Below the pieces are notes generated by a model, which saw only the letters and a program-made list of their open reading frames with translations, had not been told where the DNA came from and did no database searches. A stretch of DNA of 64,000 nt from Anticarsia gemmatalis (lineage: Eukaryota > Arthropoda > Insecta > Lepidoptera > Erebidae): assembly GCF_050436995.1 (NCBI RefSeq), contig NC_134747.1, positions 11,601,501 through 11,665,500 of the forward strand. The letters are read 5' to 3'. Of this stretch, positions 36,401 through 49,395 are shown piece by piece; positions within the stretch are counted from its first letter, which is position 1, and every line of letters begins with the position of its first letter. Both the position numbers and the translations under genes were made by a program.

Positions 36401-39400
36401 TTCAATGTAAACTGGTTCAGTAGTATCGTTATCCGTAAAATAGTAATAGATAAATAAAGAAAGCTAAAAACTATCATAATATATAAAAAAATGTTCTGAT
36501 ATACGGAAGAAATACTGAAGGAAACTATCGGTTTGATATAACAGTGTTGTTTGTTTGTCGTGTGGTTAGTGGTCAACCTAGTGTCAAAGTTATTCAAGCC
36601 GCCCGAGAGGCCTTTGACATGGCTTAACGACGATATAACATTGAAAAAAAATTAAAAACACATGTCTACTTCATCAATATCCGAAATTAGCACAAAAAGA
36701 AGCACTAAAATTAACTTCTTGTTCATTCTATTTGCAAACGATCGTCATTACGTTTCCCGTTCTCAAAATACGGACTGTGCAATTGAAAATCTGTGGAGCG
36801 GAACACTTTGCTTTCCGGCCCGTTGGGCGCAATGAACCGAACGAATTTATGAACCCACGGCGCGAACAAAGATGCTCATGTGCGAATGTGGATAACCTTA
36901 ATTATTCGGAAATGGGAAGTGACATTTAAAATTGTGTTAGGGTTGGTATTTGTAGAAATGTTTGGTTGATTATTGAGTAATTTGTTTTGTTCTATTTTGG
37001 TTTTCTTCTATTTTAAGACCGTTGTCAAGCAAGAGCTACAATCTCAGTAATAATTTGTCATTAGCAATTTAATTTAAAAATTAAAAATAAGTTGGGTGAA
37101 ATGGCTTCCCATGTAAGCCGTCCTTACCTAGATTTTATCTAGTGCATGACTATACAAGTGCTTTAGTCAAAGTAAAGTACAAAAAATCAGGACGTGACAG
37201 GGTTAAGTGAGACATTCACAAAAATACGTATCAAAGTCTATTTAAATGATTTATTGCTGTCAGGTATGTAACCAAAGCTGTCAGTCTCAATCTCATTCAT
37301 AACATTTTTTTTTATAACAAAAATATTTTATGTAAAGTTGTATCATAAATAAAATATTATTCTGTGAAAATAAAACGAGTAGAATAAATAAACGTCACAA
37401 CAAAGGTTCAAAGGGGTAATTCCCCAAATCGCGAACGGCTTTCTTATTGTCATTCAAAATAGGCTGTAACTCACTTTTACAGTAACACGTGACATAATGG
37501 GCTTTGACATCGGCTTACTTGTTTACGGCTTTTTTATAGACACGTGTTAGGTAGCCGGTTAGTTTGGAGGTTCAACATTATTTACTAAATAATAATAATA
37601 TTTGATATAAAATGAAATGTGTTGAGGTTTTTTCTTTACTTTAAGCTTTCTGACGTGTATTACCGTTATTTACACTTAAATTAAGTCGTTTGCGAATCAT
37701 GTTTCACTAATGCGTCAATATTTATGTTTGTAACTTAGTTTTTAAATTTTTTTATAATTTTCTGTCATCAATTAACGTAAATCTGTAAGTGTCATTTTAT
37801 TCTAACACCTCTACCAATTATTTCATGGTTTTCGTATTAGCGAAAATGGTCTGATAAAACACCTAAACCTACTTAGGCTCGTTACGTCAGAGAATTATGG
37901 AGTTATTAGGCATAAGTACTGTTTATTTTGTTCTAAAATACGATTGTTTAAACATAAAACTGAATTTATGAGAACTCTCGCGGAAAATCAAGCATACAGA
38001 CTTTTTTATTTCTTCTTCTTTTCATTGGCAAAGTGAGGGAGATTATGTGATTTTTTAATCTTTGCTTTAGTGGTAATTCTTATTTACGAACAAAAGTAGC
38101 TACTACTCTGTGAAGAATATAAAAATGTTACTCAGGACATTTTTGTAACCTACATAACTGCTCAAATTACATGATTTAGAAACTTAATTATCAAAAATCT
38201 TATGTTGCCTTTTCACATGATTTTTTCCTCAAATCAAATCAACAAAATTATATTTCTACAAAAAGTCAATGTTAAACTTTAAATCTTTTTCAAATTCGAA
38301 CAGCGAGTGAGCTGAACCGCACAATATCCTGGCTGGCGGTGCCAACCACAGTCGGAATGAGTGCGAGCAGAATGTTCGTTCAAACGCCACAACACGTTCC
38401 AATGCTAAATGTTTCCATTTATTTCTGGATGACCTTTTATTTTATTTGATGTTTTCGATACTCGAATATGGGTGCGGTTTTTGTTTTTGATTGGTTGAGA
38501 TAAATGTATTGACGAAATAACGAAGTTTTCAAAGTACCTAGTTGATATTACCGAATCTGAAAATGATAAAACAGCTTTTATCCATTCACACTAAAGCGTA
38601 AGAACACATAAACAGACACAAATCGTGAATATAAGTGCCCTGAAACAGCTTTAGTTCAAAAATAATCTTCAAGAGGATCTTGCTCAAGATGATTTCAATT
38701 AATAATAGTTTAGCAAAGAAAAATGTGGTCCTAGGTCCTACACGACCATTTTACGGAAGCAAAATAAACGAAATTTCTAAATATATTATATATACTTTGG
38801 TAAAGTAATTATTTTTTACTTATAATTCCATCCAAAAAAAAACCTAACAAATTTTTTTACCAGCCAGCATTGTCAATTTACTCAATAACACTAAAAATTG
38901 ATACTTAACCTGTCCATGATTCGTTCACATAAACCTGACATACAAGAATCGAAGTACTGCGCATAACATTTGAAAGCAATGAAATTTTATGCGCAAACAT
39001 CAAACGAAGGTTTTACACGGAGCCTTTCAATAGAAAGTGCTTTGTAGACAAACTGGTGTCCGCGTTCGATAGCGGTAATCTTTTTGTAATAAATTTGTTT
39101 TTGTGACATTATTTATTTATGCAAATCGTAATTCAAGAGTAAAAGATAGACCAAAGTAATTAAGAACGAACATATTTTGCAGTTTATGTATTTTATTATA
39201 ACACGTAGCGTGCCGTTATAGAATACCTTGGCTATGTATTTAAAATGGACTCTTGTGCATTTTCATTTGTAATGATTTTAAAAAAGATACACTTTTTAAT
39301 TTTTTGTTTGTGATTTGTATCTACTTTATTTTGTAACATACAAAACCGAACGAAAGCTCTAACTTAGTTATAATCACAACAACGCTAAGAAAGATCACAT

Positions 39401-40126
39401 AATTTCATCGTATATCATCCTGTTAAGGAAAATCAACGAAAATTTCGTTTGTGACGGTCGACATTTGAACCAGCGGGACGCAACGGCCATCATAATGGCT
39501 CCGTTTATGGGACTTTTACGGGTTGAGTAATAAAACACATGGCCGTATCACGTATCGCATGAAAATCTTGTGCCTCGTAAATTTGTCATCGACGCTTATT
39601 AAAATTGTGTTGGATATGATAAAATACACTACCTAAAATCCCTTGAACGTTTAAATACAGACCGGTCGGGTGTATTATTCATGGAATTATTTACATAGGC
39701 AAAGATCTTTCTACACTTTTTTTATTATTCATTCATCACGCCCGCTACGAGAGAAAGTGTAGACAGTGGCGTATAAAATACACCTACGTTTCGCAATTCA
39801 AAATGTAAATCCTGTTTGTTTAACTTTCTCTATGTTCTACTTTCTTAACTGTAACGATGCAGGAATATTATTATTTCCAAGCTCTATCTAAAGCACTGAA
39901 GCTGAAAACCAACGGTTGTGGTTAATTTGCATCGTCGTCGACTGCAACCAATAACCTCAATAACTTTGAGTAACGGTTGTATTAATTGCAACGTATTTCT
40001 AATAGTCACAACTAACTTATACAGCCAAAACAAATTTCTATTTTTGGAAGTTGTTTGAAGTTTATCCAAAAATCTATATCTCCATCTATTCACTACTAAT
40101 AAATAAGTATCAGTTCATATCAGAGG
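33473..40126. other. AT-rich DNA with three GC-richer islands, no recognised gene
   Basis: Three short stretches stand out. At 36775-36890: GGAGCGGAACACTTTGCTTT, GGCCCGTTGGGCGCAATGAA. At 38290-38405: TCCTGGCTGGCGGTGCCAAC. At 39440-39560: AGCGGGACGCAACGGCCATC, then TTTATGGGACTTTTACGGG. None gives a convincing exon; they could be conserved regulatory DNA or unidentified repeats. Elsewhere there are only AT-rich sequence and small unrecognised open frames. Confidence 0.35.
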
Positions 40127-40287
40127 GGCTATCACGTATCTCAGTTGACAACTAGTGTACGTCAAATTGATGGTCACTATTCAGTACATCGCTGCTTTGA
40201 TGTAACGTGTTAATCACTATCATCTAAGGGAGAAAACAATGTACAGCAGTGGCTTTCAAAAGTTGTCAACTTAGATACGTGATCGCC
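40127..40287. mobile_element. MITE family B, uninterrupted copy, 161 bp
   Basis: The left end GGCTATCACGTATCTCAGTT and the inverted right end (…CAACTTAGATACGTGATCGCC) form a terminal repeat of about 27 bp with two mismatches. The middle reads TAGTGTACGTCAAATTGATG, TCTAAGGGAGAAAACAATGT and ACAGCAGTGGCTTTCAAAAG. It serves as the empty-site reference for the interrupted copy at 23559-23930. No coding capacity; the target duplication is not clear. Confidence 0.75.
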
Positions 40288-43200
40288 ACCCAGATGAAAC
40301 TGTTAAATTGGCTCCATAATAGGTATGCGAGAAAACGGATAAATATTAGGTCCTGCATTTACAACGATAGACACAACGTTTTAGTCTTAGGATTTAGCAT
40401 AACTAGCAAAATAAACATATTCAAAGATCTGACTAAAATGGATAGAAAATCCTATTAAGTTGCCCACCAGACCAAATAATGATATGACAACTTCAAAAGT
40501 AATTCAAATCAACACTAACAATTTAATGGTCGTCATAACTCGAAATATATCTAAAGTTAATAGGAAAACTCTCTTTAAGGAGCTACGAACCAACAGTTTG
40601 TAATAGAGATGTTGTGGAGAACCGAAAATGGAACCGAAATTATGGGATATCCGAAATAAAACGCGGGCCTTATGATAGGATACGGGAACCAACGCGAATG
40701 TCTGACATTCAGGCGTAGGTTACACTGACACCATATCACATCACATCGTCAGCACATTTAATCATGACATAATCGTTCAAAAAGCTTAAGAGATATGAAA
40801 TTCTATCCACGACCTGAAAAAAAATTTCGGGTAATTATGGATAGGGGCTTAATCTTATATATTCATATTTTACTTTCGAAATCTTGCAATTGTACACGAA
40901 ACTATCTGAAATGAACGGATGCCTCATAATAATTATATCCGAAATAACTGTATATAGATAACCGTATCCGAAACCGATATCATAACGTTATAAATATAGA
41001 AAAAAAATATTCCCCGAAATTTCAAGTCCGTAACATCCTTAGTTTGAAACATTAAGTAGATCGAGCCGGGATTATAATGAATTTTGCAAAGTTCGTTAGC
41101 GTGGCATACCGCTGAAGATTTAAAAGACAAACTACCGTTGAGCTGACGACTTATAGGCAAGATTTTCTTTTAATTATTTTTAAAGTTTACGGAATATTCT
41201 TTGATTAAAAATATGGTTTACGCGAGTATTTCTTTGGTGCATTTACAAAGTGGTAATGAGTTTGATAGTCGCAATGTGATATTTGATATTTTATGTAAAA
41301 AGAAGTGTGTGTATTAGTATTTAACCATACGTTAAGGTATAAAATGTAGTTCTAAGTTTACCGCCAATTAGTGTTAGTTTCTTAATATTATTAAATATAT
41401 TTTGAAAGAATTTTTGTGTACACACAAGCTGTTCCGAAGTGTATTTGATTAAAAAGGAAACAGTTTCATACGGACTACAGAAAAAAAAATGCGTTAAACT
41501 TAAAAGAGCAGTAGAGGCAGAAAACCTTGGCGCAAAAATGTAATTTGGGTACAACTGCATCGAAAAACTAAACGAGAAGTTACACTAACAAAAAAGGCAA
41601 AATACAAACATATTCGGGCGTTATTTTTATATATTCTCACGAAATAATAACAAAGTGAAAGGTTTACAACTTGTAATACGTGCATTTATTCCAAGCTAAC
41701 AAATAAGGCAGTAATGCCGAGAGGCGTTATTTTCAAAGGTAAAAAAATATGCGGATTTCTGCAAAAAATGCCTGAGGTTTTCCGCATTGGTAAGAAATCT
41801 CCTTTTATTTGAACGTATCTTCGCTTTATTTTACTTATGTTGTGAGCTTAACTAAAAGGGGTTAAATTGGGTTACTTTTTTCATCGTTTAAAGCAGTCAA
41901 TTTGTAGGGTGAAGGCTGTTCAACTTTTTGAGAATATTGGAGAGATTTTTATCAATTTGAAGCTTCGTTCAGTAAAATAAATTGAAAATACAGAAATCGT
42001 TAACAATAAAAGGTTTAAATCTGGACTTAGATGTAAATTGGAATAGACTTAAGTATATAGTTTCGACCAAATTATATTATTCAAATTTAACGTTCTAAGT
42101 ATGGAATTCATTCATATTTATATACATATATGTATTTTGAGCAACCTTCATCAAGTAACTACATACTGATATTGTTTAAACATGGTTTATTACCCGTACA
42201 AAACCACAAAGAAAAACGATCAGCCCTAAAATAATAACAAAGCTAATCCACAAAGCTTGTGACGGGCCACTGGCACTGTAGCGGATAACCTATCTCGCTC
42301 GTAATCTGTTTGTAATGAAAATAGACAGCTGACAAACTCATTCGCTATTTATACCGTCTCCTTTAAGATAAGATGTAGCCACGTGAGTTACTTAAAAAGA
42401 TAATCACAAAAATGTACAATTGATATTGCAGTTTGATATGCCATAAAATATTCGAAATAATTCAGGGTTCGGGAATTTCGATTTTTGAGACGATGTTCGT
42501 ATTCATTATTCATTAAAAAATTTTCGATCATCAGATTTTAAATACATTATCAGTCCAATTAAGTCTACTGGCAATGGTAATGGTTTATGCAATGTGTCTA
42601 AAAGTCAATAATCCAGAATTTATTACCGTACAACTACAAGGGTCTGAAGATTTTAAAAGATTTACAAGTAGAACTTGTAGTATTAAACAAAATATGGCCT
42701 ATAACAATGGTGGACCATAATATAAATATGTGTATTGAAAAAACTTGAGCAACTAAAGTTCGAGTATAATTATATTATTGGTTCGTTAATATACCTTGTT
42801 TCCTTTTTTATTATACAGCCCGGTTTGCACATGATGTACATTATAAATACACTTTCTTAACCGTTTCATGTCAAACTGTCCATCTATTTTATCTTCCGCA
42901 GGTACTGAGGAATAAGTAAATAAAACGCTATTATGCTTGCGTTTGACATGCAATCGATATTATAATGGTTTCCTTACACTGGCTTAAGGTAGTCTGAACA
43001 TGACGTTTTGTAAGGAATATAAATAAGGATAATATTTTTGCTTGTAAATAATCTTAACCGTTTAAAACAGCTGCCTTTTATTCAGTGTATTTGATTATAC
43101 GTCAAGATATAGATTATCTCGGCGTCAATTTCAATGTAGGTGACATTGTTACTGCTCTTTCTTAAATATTTCGTAGTAACGCAGTAAGGCAAGGGATTGC

Positions 43201-43302
43201 TTAACGAGTACTATACTACTCGTTCACTTTTAAGGCATGCATAACTAATACTATATTTTGTGAAATTATTAATGACAACATTATAAAAGGTATTATAATA
43301 GG
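40288..43302. other. AT-rich DNA; scattered TATCCGAAAT motifs
   Basis: Between 40620 and 40990 the strings ACCGAAA and TATCCGAAA recur at least five times (for example near 40643, 40938 and 40967), suggesting an old repeat. I cannot define its ends. No gene is recognised; open frames 40249-40458, 40933-41160 and 41321-41560 are not gene-like. Confidence 0.35.
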
Positions 43303-43440
43303 AGAGGTAGTTGGGTTGTGGAGGTCCGATTGGCAGTCGTTCCATAAGCATAAAATACTGGCATTCAGCTGCATTCGGTGAGATTGGAAGCCAACTCTTA
43401 CATATTTAGAAGAAAGAATAGGCTGATGATGATTATAATA
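43303..43440 (-). repeat. Lepidopteran interspersed repeat, copy 2
   Basis: In reverse complement it reads CATCATCAGCCTATTC, GTTGGCTTCCAATCTCACCG, AATGCAGCTGAATGCCAGTA, TTATGGAACGACTGCCAATC and GGACCTCCACAACCCAACTA. This is the same order as the copy at 24.7 kb (TTCCAGCCTCACCGGGTG through ACCTCCACAACCCAGTTACC). Diverged and 3'-truncated. Confidence 0.6.
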
Positions 43441-43447
43441 ATAGAGG

Positions 43448-43498
43448 TACTATAGAGTGACCTACTATGGTAGAGGCATAGTAGGTCACTCTATAGTA
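43448..43498. repeat. 51-bp hairpin with 22-bp perfect arms
   Basis: TACTATAGAGTGACCTACTA plus TG is followed by a 7-base loop (GTAGAGG) and its exact inverted complement. Function unknown; it could arise by template switching at a replication fork. Confidence 0.8.
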
Positions 43499-44600
43499 GG
43501 TTTAGTATAGGTTTTGAACCACTTGCATATAATGGTCAAATATAATGAAACTAACCAAGTAAGTTTTTAAACAAACAAAAAGCGACAATCTTCTCACTAT
43601 TAAATGCAACAAAAACCTTCAACCACATAACTGACCAAGCTCATAACTTTATCTACAATCTGAACGTAACATTTCCCAACATACTTTGAGAGCATTTTCC
43701 AAGAGAATTCTTTCACAAACGTCGTCGTATCCAGATTATTTCAGCGTTAAGCTTACTCGACGTTTCGTGGATGCTGAAGATTTCAGTCTGCATTGTTTAG
43801 ATAAACCAGTTTATTCCGGGTTGTTGAGTTGTTTGACACAGAACGGAGTGTGTTTTATTTTGTATTTTAAGTTATAATGACGAATTAATTCGTTAAAACC
43901 GATGTAGGTATATTTGAGGTGGATTTAGCGGTAATTAAGATAAAGTGCGCCACTGAGTTTTTCGTATAAAAAGATACATTTTTCACGTTAAATAATAAAA
44001 TAAAAATGCGGTCAAAATTATCGAATTGTTTTGAGCTATGCAAATGGATTACGAATATCTATGCCTTATAAATATAAAAATATACAGACTTGGTTCTAAT
44101 GTAAAAACCACACCTTATCAAAAATGTTATAAAACAAAGACAGAATAATCTCAAAACTAAACAAAAAAAAGTACTTACTACTTAACATACTATACACGAT
44201 GACATTGTTAATACCTCAAAAACTACCTTACTTTCAGCTTAAACCCACAACATAACCAAAGGATCAATATATCTTTAGTATTTTAAAAGACTTTAATCTT
44301 CCTCAGTAGTTCGCTCGCTTGCGGTAAGCACACTACGAACGAGTTTATGTGGCGTGTTGAAAAATATGCTATATAAAAATGTATCAAACAACGTTATTAT
44401 AGGGCTTTCTTGAAAAGCAAACATAAATGTTTATGAATTTAGTTTATAATCACTTCCTTCGTTGACCGCAGGCTATCTCACCTACCGAAAATAAGGTCGC
44501 GATTGACATATCCGCAAAGGGTTTTTTAGTCACAAACATAAAAGCACCTTCACTTTAAATTATTTTCTATTTGATGTCATCTGCATTATTTATAGCACTG
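43499..44600. other. AT-rich DNA without recognised features
   Basis: No exon or element recognised; the open frame 43686-43877 is not gene-like. Confidence 0.4.
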
Positions 44601-44750
44601 TTTCTTGTACTGTTGAGTATCGAGAGTCTGGCATTTAAGATCTACTAATATAATTTCCTACGTACAACGCTAGAGGCGCTACTCAGATTTTCATGAAAAA
44701 AATCATCAATAGTGACTGAGTTGTTAAATAGTGGACAGAGGTAGAAAATC
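44601..44750 (+). mobile_element. MITE family A, decayed copy
   Basis: The family order is still visible: GTACTGTTGAGTATCGAGAG, TCTGGCATTTAAGAT, TTTCCTACGTACAACGCTAG and AGGCGCTACTCAGATTTTCA, then ATCAATAGTGACTGAG. The ends are not intact. Confidence 0.6.
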
Positions 44751-45990
44751 ATTCCTTCCGTACAAAGTCGTTATGAAGCCAAAAAATATCTTTGCAAGAA
44801 CAATTCCAGACTGCAATTTCCTTACTGCAGTTGTAATAAATATACCATATTGGAATCAATATACCACTGCATTTACATGAAGAACGAAATAAAAACATTA
44901 CAGGACATTTGTATTCATCCCCTCGCTTTGAATGTACATCTCGTGTTATGAGAAACCCTCCAATGTTGAGGTCAAGGGCGACTTGCTCTGCAGATAGTAT
45001 TGCACTAAATATATTAATATGGTAATGTGATATAAGGCTCTTATTTGTTTATGTAGATGATATATTATGATAACATTTTTGGCCAAAACACAAAATATAT
45101 GGAAGATATATAGAAGAAGAAGAAGATTGTAGTACAACTACCAGAGGGGTATAATACCTACACCTATATAATAATAGAATCATATAAAAAATGGCAAATA
45201 GGTGGTGGTTTGTTTGACGCAAAAACTGCAGAACGGAATTTGATGAGACTTAGCGGTGTCGTAGCTTAACTACGATGATAACAAATAGGCTATAGGAAAA
45301 TATTTATTGCAGGCGGAGAAGATATTCCTTTTCCAGAACACAAAGGCTATAACAATCCTTAGTTGTAATCACATAAGCCTACCAATTAACTAGAATTGTA
45401 GAAAAACTTCACACTTAGTTACATTCTTCATTAAAAACCGAAACTCAGTTGGAATTTAAAGTACGAAACCAAGGCTTTCTCAAGTTTGCTACGTAAAAGG
45501 AATTGATAATGACTAAGTATAAAAATAAAATTGTAAGAATCAGTATGAAATCAAAGCACTACCCAAAAAACAGTACAGATTTAATTGTGAAAAGAATGTA
45601 TTCAGCGCCCCTAGCGTATTCTGCATAAAGTATTTTTTCAATGTAATTTTTTATATGTCAAAGACGTCGGAATTTAGTTAAAAGAAAACCTACTACAAGA
45701 GTAGAAGCATAATAAATCGAATTAAGAGAAACATGTTCAAGCAAATAATTACTAGTTTTCTATTGAAATAACTTAAACAGCAAACAAACAGAACATGATT
45801 TAAACTACGTAAAGTTGTCGCTTGAAAACGTCACGTGAAGTGAAGTGAATTGTGCAGTCAATTGAAAACTTCACTGAAAGTTCTTTAATAGCTTTGAAGA
45901 TGTCTTAAATGTATGCACCTGCACACGCTTCGCGTTGTAAGTTGTGTTTCAAGTTTTGATCACTGACTCTCATAGGAATTCTTTTTGTAA
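44751..45990. other. AT-rich DNA without recognised features
   Basis: A stretch at 45190-45330 (CAGAACGGAATTTGATGAGA) resembles a degenerate lepidopteran repeat, but no ends can be set. AGCGCCCCTAGCGTATTC near 45604 is reminiscent of MITE A but too short to call. Confidence 0.35.
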
Positions 45991-46070
45991 ATAATAAATA
46001 AATAAATTTAACCCATTAATGTCCCACTGCTGGGCAAGGGTCTCCTCTCATAATGTGGGAGGGGTTAGGC
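45991..46070 (-). repeat. Lepidopteran SINE/LINE 3'-tail repeat, copy 4 (truncated)
   Basis: On the minus strand: GCCTAACCCCTCCCACATTA, TGAGAGGAGACCCTTGCCCA, GCAGTGGGACATTAATGGGT and then TAAATTTATTTATTTATT. The 5' part that other copies carry (GGCCAGCGTGGTGGACTC) is missing. Confidence 0.65.
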
Positions 46071-46734
46071 TATTTTCGAAATATGCGTACTATATTTCCG
46101 AGTCCTGAGACTGAGACTATAGTCCGATATCGGTTCCAAGCAGAATGTTTACTTATTTCAATATTTTTGGAATACAATAATTTTGTACTCTGTAACAAAT
46201 AAAAATTTAATCAAAAATAATTAGTTACCTTCGTTTATTGTTATGACTGTAACTCAGCGGATTTTATTTTAAATGTTTAACAGGTAACAGTGCTTATACC
46301 TAAAATCAAAGTCTTATCCAAGTTATAAATAAAATCCTTGGAATAGGGCTGCCTTGTTGTGCTATAAACTACGCCGACTTATTATTCATCAATAACCAGA
46401 AATGTACTACTGTTTACGTGAATATTGTGTTAAAGCGCCTAATTCTGAACGTTTTTGGTACAAGGCCAGATGCAAAATTTCCATATTTATAGCAGCTTCT
46501 TTGAATATTTTCTATGATTCTTTGAGCCAAACTAGGAACTGTTTTGATTTGTATATCTTATATACAACTTATGCTGTAAATTTGTTATTTTATTATTCTT
46601 GATACACATGTATATAAACGTATTGTTTATAATTAAACTTTATTCAGAGTTGCATCAATATTGTACGAGCAGGAATTTGTAAGTGGAAAACCCGCAGTAA
46701 TCTCGCATTTTCAATCTTTAACGAACAACACCAC
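46071..46734. other. AT-rich DNA without recognised features
   Basis: Nothing recognised; the open frame 46402-46602 is not gene-like. Confidence 0.4.
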
Positions 46735-46819
46735 AAATCATATTGAGAGGCAGAGGCAGATACTAATCTCTGCCTACCCCTATGGAAAAAAGGTGTGATA
46801 TTATGAATGTATGTATGTA
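46735..46819 (+). repeat. 3' end of a SINE with (ATGT)n tail
   Basis: GGCAGAGGCAGATACTAATC, TCTGCCTACCCCTATGGAAA and AAAGGTGTGATATTATGAAT lead into ATGTATGTATGTA. This agrees with the 3' part of the same moth SINE family proposed at 21.4 kb (…GGCGTGATTTG…ATGTATGTATAT). The tRNA-related head is absent. Confidence 0.5.
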
Positions 46820-47370
46820 ATACCACAAATTATAAAATGTCACTGTAACAGAAAATCTTTTGATTATGTACTTTTCGTTTAGCTTGAAGAATGCCTCTGA
46901 CTACTCTTTCACGGAAGTACTGTACTCCTTATTACCTATAAACCATAAAACCTTCCATCCATCGTCGTATCCAGCGTACCATTTTTTATTCAGCGTCCGT
47001 GTTTTGGCACTAACATTGACAATAAGGATGTAAACGTTTATACGAGGACATACGTTATGCGATGGTCAAGGTCTCCAGGGATTTGGAAAGGGAAATATGG
47101 ACTGTCGTAAGTAGCTACTTTTATTTTTGGGGATTTTTTTATTGTTCGCTTGGGATAAGGGGGTGCTATGGTTGGAATTTGTGGCCGTCTTACTACATAA
47201 ATTTGTTAGTAATGAAAAGAGAATACGTATACGTAGTTTTCAAATGCTTCATAAATTATATTATGGCCAAAAGCCTCTACATAAATTTAGGTGTTAAAAA
47301 ACATGCTCCATAAAAGTATTTCCAAAAAGGAACTGAAAGCTAATCGTAATGTCTATGGACATCAAAATAG
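46820..47370. other. AT-rich DNA without recognised features
   Basis: The open frame 47062-47313 is tryptophan- and tyrosine-rich by composition and not recognised. Confidence 0.4.
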
Positions 47371-47511
47371 AGTAGCTCATTTCCTAAGTCTGTTCTGTCG
47401 AGCATCAAGAGTTGGAAATGAATAAAAAATAGTTTTTGCGGAATACGCTGGGGGCGCTGATGAAATTTTCACAAAATATTCTAAAGCTACTCGGTTGCAA
47501 GAAATTGCTTC
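47371..47511 (+). mobile_element. MITE family A, decayed copy
   Basis: AGTAGCTCATTTCCTAAGTC, GTCGAGCATCAAGAGTTGG, AAAATAGTTTTTGCGGAATA, CGCTGGGGGCGCTGATGAAA and TTTTCACAAAATATTC follow the family order. The right inverted repeat is missing or unrecognisable after CTACTCGGTTGC. Confidence 0.55.
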
Positions 47512-49069
47512 ACTAGACGGATTTTCATTCCAAAACTAAATATATTATTATTATGCTTGTTTCATTTTTGTTTGACAATATATATAATTAAACTTTAAAA
47601 TCGTAATAAAAATTCTTTGTCCACGCAATTAGGTACAACAGGGTTTCCATTTTAACTAAAGCCTGAAGCTCTTTTTAAAAAGCCTTTTGAATATTAATTT
47701 ATACTATGGACATAACTTTTAGGTTTAGCCATTTTTTATTTAATCATTTTCACTTAGAAAGCCCTTGTCGAGGTTTTGATTACAATTTTATTTAGATTTA
47801 GCTAGAGTTAACAAATGATTTGCTTGAAAAATATTGTGCTGTTTTATTTAAAGTAGATGACGTCTTGGCGGTTTAAAGTTTTATTCAATTTCCGGCTCAA
47901 GCTAAGTTTTGTTGCTCCTCTGTGGAATAGTTCAGATTGTTTTTCTCGATTATTCCTGAAACTATTGTGCACTCTTGCGAACGTATTAAAGAAATATTGT
48001 GATGTTAATTCTTGAATGAAAAATATTAATTTGTAAGAAAGTTGCTGGATAACTTAGTAAGTACAATAATAAATATAATTGATTATTTTCCATAATTTTG
48101 ATTATAATATATAATTTACATTACAGCTGGCGTGTATCATAGAATATTGTTAAACGAATCATAAAATATTATTTGGATTACCCGTAAGTATTGGATGTTG
48201 AATCAATTTCCAAGACCCACCTCTAATTGACATTAATATAGAAAAATAAATAATATAATATTATATAAAAACTGATACGAGTCATATAATGTAAAACTAG
48301 TAAAGCCTTCATGAATGATGACCCTATTTGTCTAGCGGTAAGAAGAGCTTTAATTGAGTGTCACCCCGTTGTTGAGAGTAAGCGTTTGATGCGTCTTATG
48401 TTTTGATACCTAGGTCAATGTATAGATATAGACGATGTTTATGTTAGGTTAAATGTAAGCTGGAGTAATCATTTACGATACATAAGCTGTTAGATGTATG
48501 CTACATTCAATTTAATTTAAATAGTAGTTTAAGTTGCGCGATATGTTAGTTAGTTTTTATATCTGAAGTCTTGTTTGCTTACTATAAGGCATTTGTTGCA
48601 TTTGTAATAATTATGTTGAAAAGGTTAAATTTCTAATAGTTTATCAGAATTTTAAACTTTGTCTTTGCATAGCAGACGCTATTATACACTACTGCGGCCA
48701 CAATGATTATAAAAATAAAGAAAGAAACGAAAAGGGCTGGAAAAATTGAACGCACATAACCACAATATGGAACGCACATAACCACAATATGTCGTTAATC
48801 TCTTGCATACATTATTTAGATTTGTTTTTGTTTTTTCACTTTCACCTCTATAAATAAGTTTTAGTCCTCCGCTTAACGCCAAGTTATTTTGGCTAGCATG
48901 CAAAAGTACACGCTAAGAGAAGCAATCATTATTTAAATAGTGCTATAGTCATACATTTAGCGGTATTACGGGAATCATAATTTTACTAAGAAATGCAGTC
49001 ATTGCTTTGCTTAAGTTATGTGTAGATTTCAACCAGATTTTACTATAAACACTAATATTGAGACTTATA
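47512..49069. other. AT-rich DNA; one 22-bp tandem duplication
   Basis: GAACGCACATAACCACAATA plus TG occurs twice in tandem from 48748 to 48791. Otherwise no gene or element is recognised. Confidence 0.45.
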
Positions 49070-49395
49070 TCTATACTATATGTATATATGTATATAATAT
49101 TATAAAGCTGAAGAGTTTGTTTGTTTGATTGTTTGTTTGTTTGTTTGTTTGAACGCGCTAATCTCAGGAACTACTGGTCCGATTTGAAAAATTCTTTCAG
49201 TGTTAGATAGCCCATTTATTGAGTAAGGCTATATAGCCTTACTCAATAAATGGGCTATATATCACATCAATGGGCTATATATCATCACGCTACGACCAAT
49301 AGGAGCAGAGTACCAGTAAAAATGTTACTAAAACGGGGAAAATTTTGACCCATTTTCTCTTATGTTACGCAAGCGAAGTTGCGCGGGTCAGCTAG
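49070..49395 (+). mobile_element. Helitron, non-autonomous, with internal inverted duplication
   Basis: It starts TCTATACTATATGTATATAT, has a (TTTG)n run and then AACGCGCTAATCTCAGGAAC, and ends GAAGTTGCGCGGGTCAGCTAG between A and T. Compared with the sister copy at 50.9 kb it carries extra TA repeats near the 5' end. It also has an inverted duplication of the GCCCATTTATYGAGYAAGG block, producing a 52-bp perfect palindrome at 49207-49258. Confidence 0.85.

Noticed and set aside
45604..45660. Further MITE A copy (AGCGCCCCTAGCGTATTC)
   Set aside because: Only about 20 bases resemble the family, too short to separate from chance.
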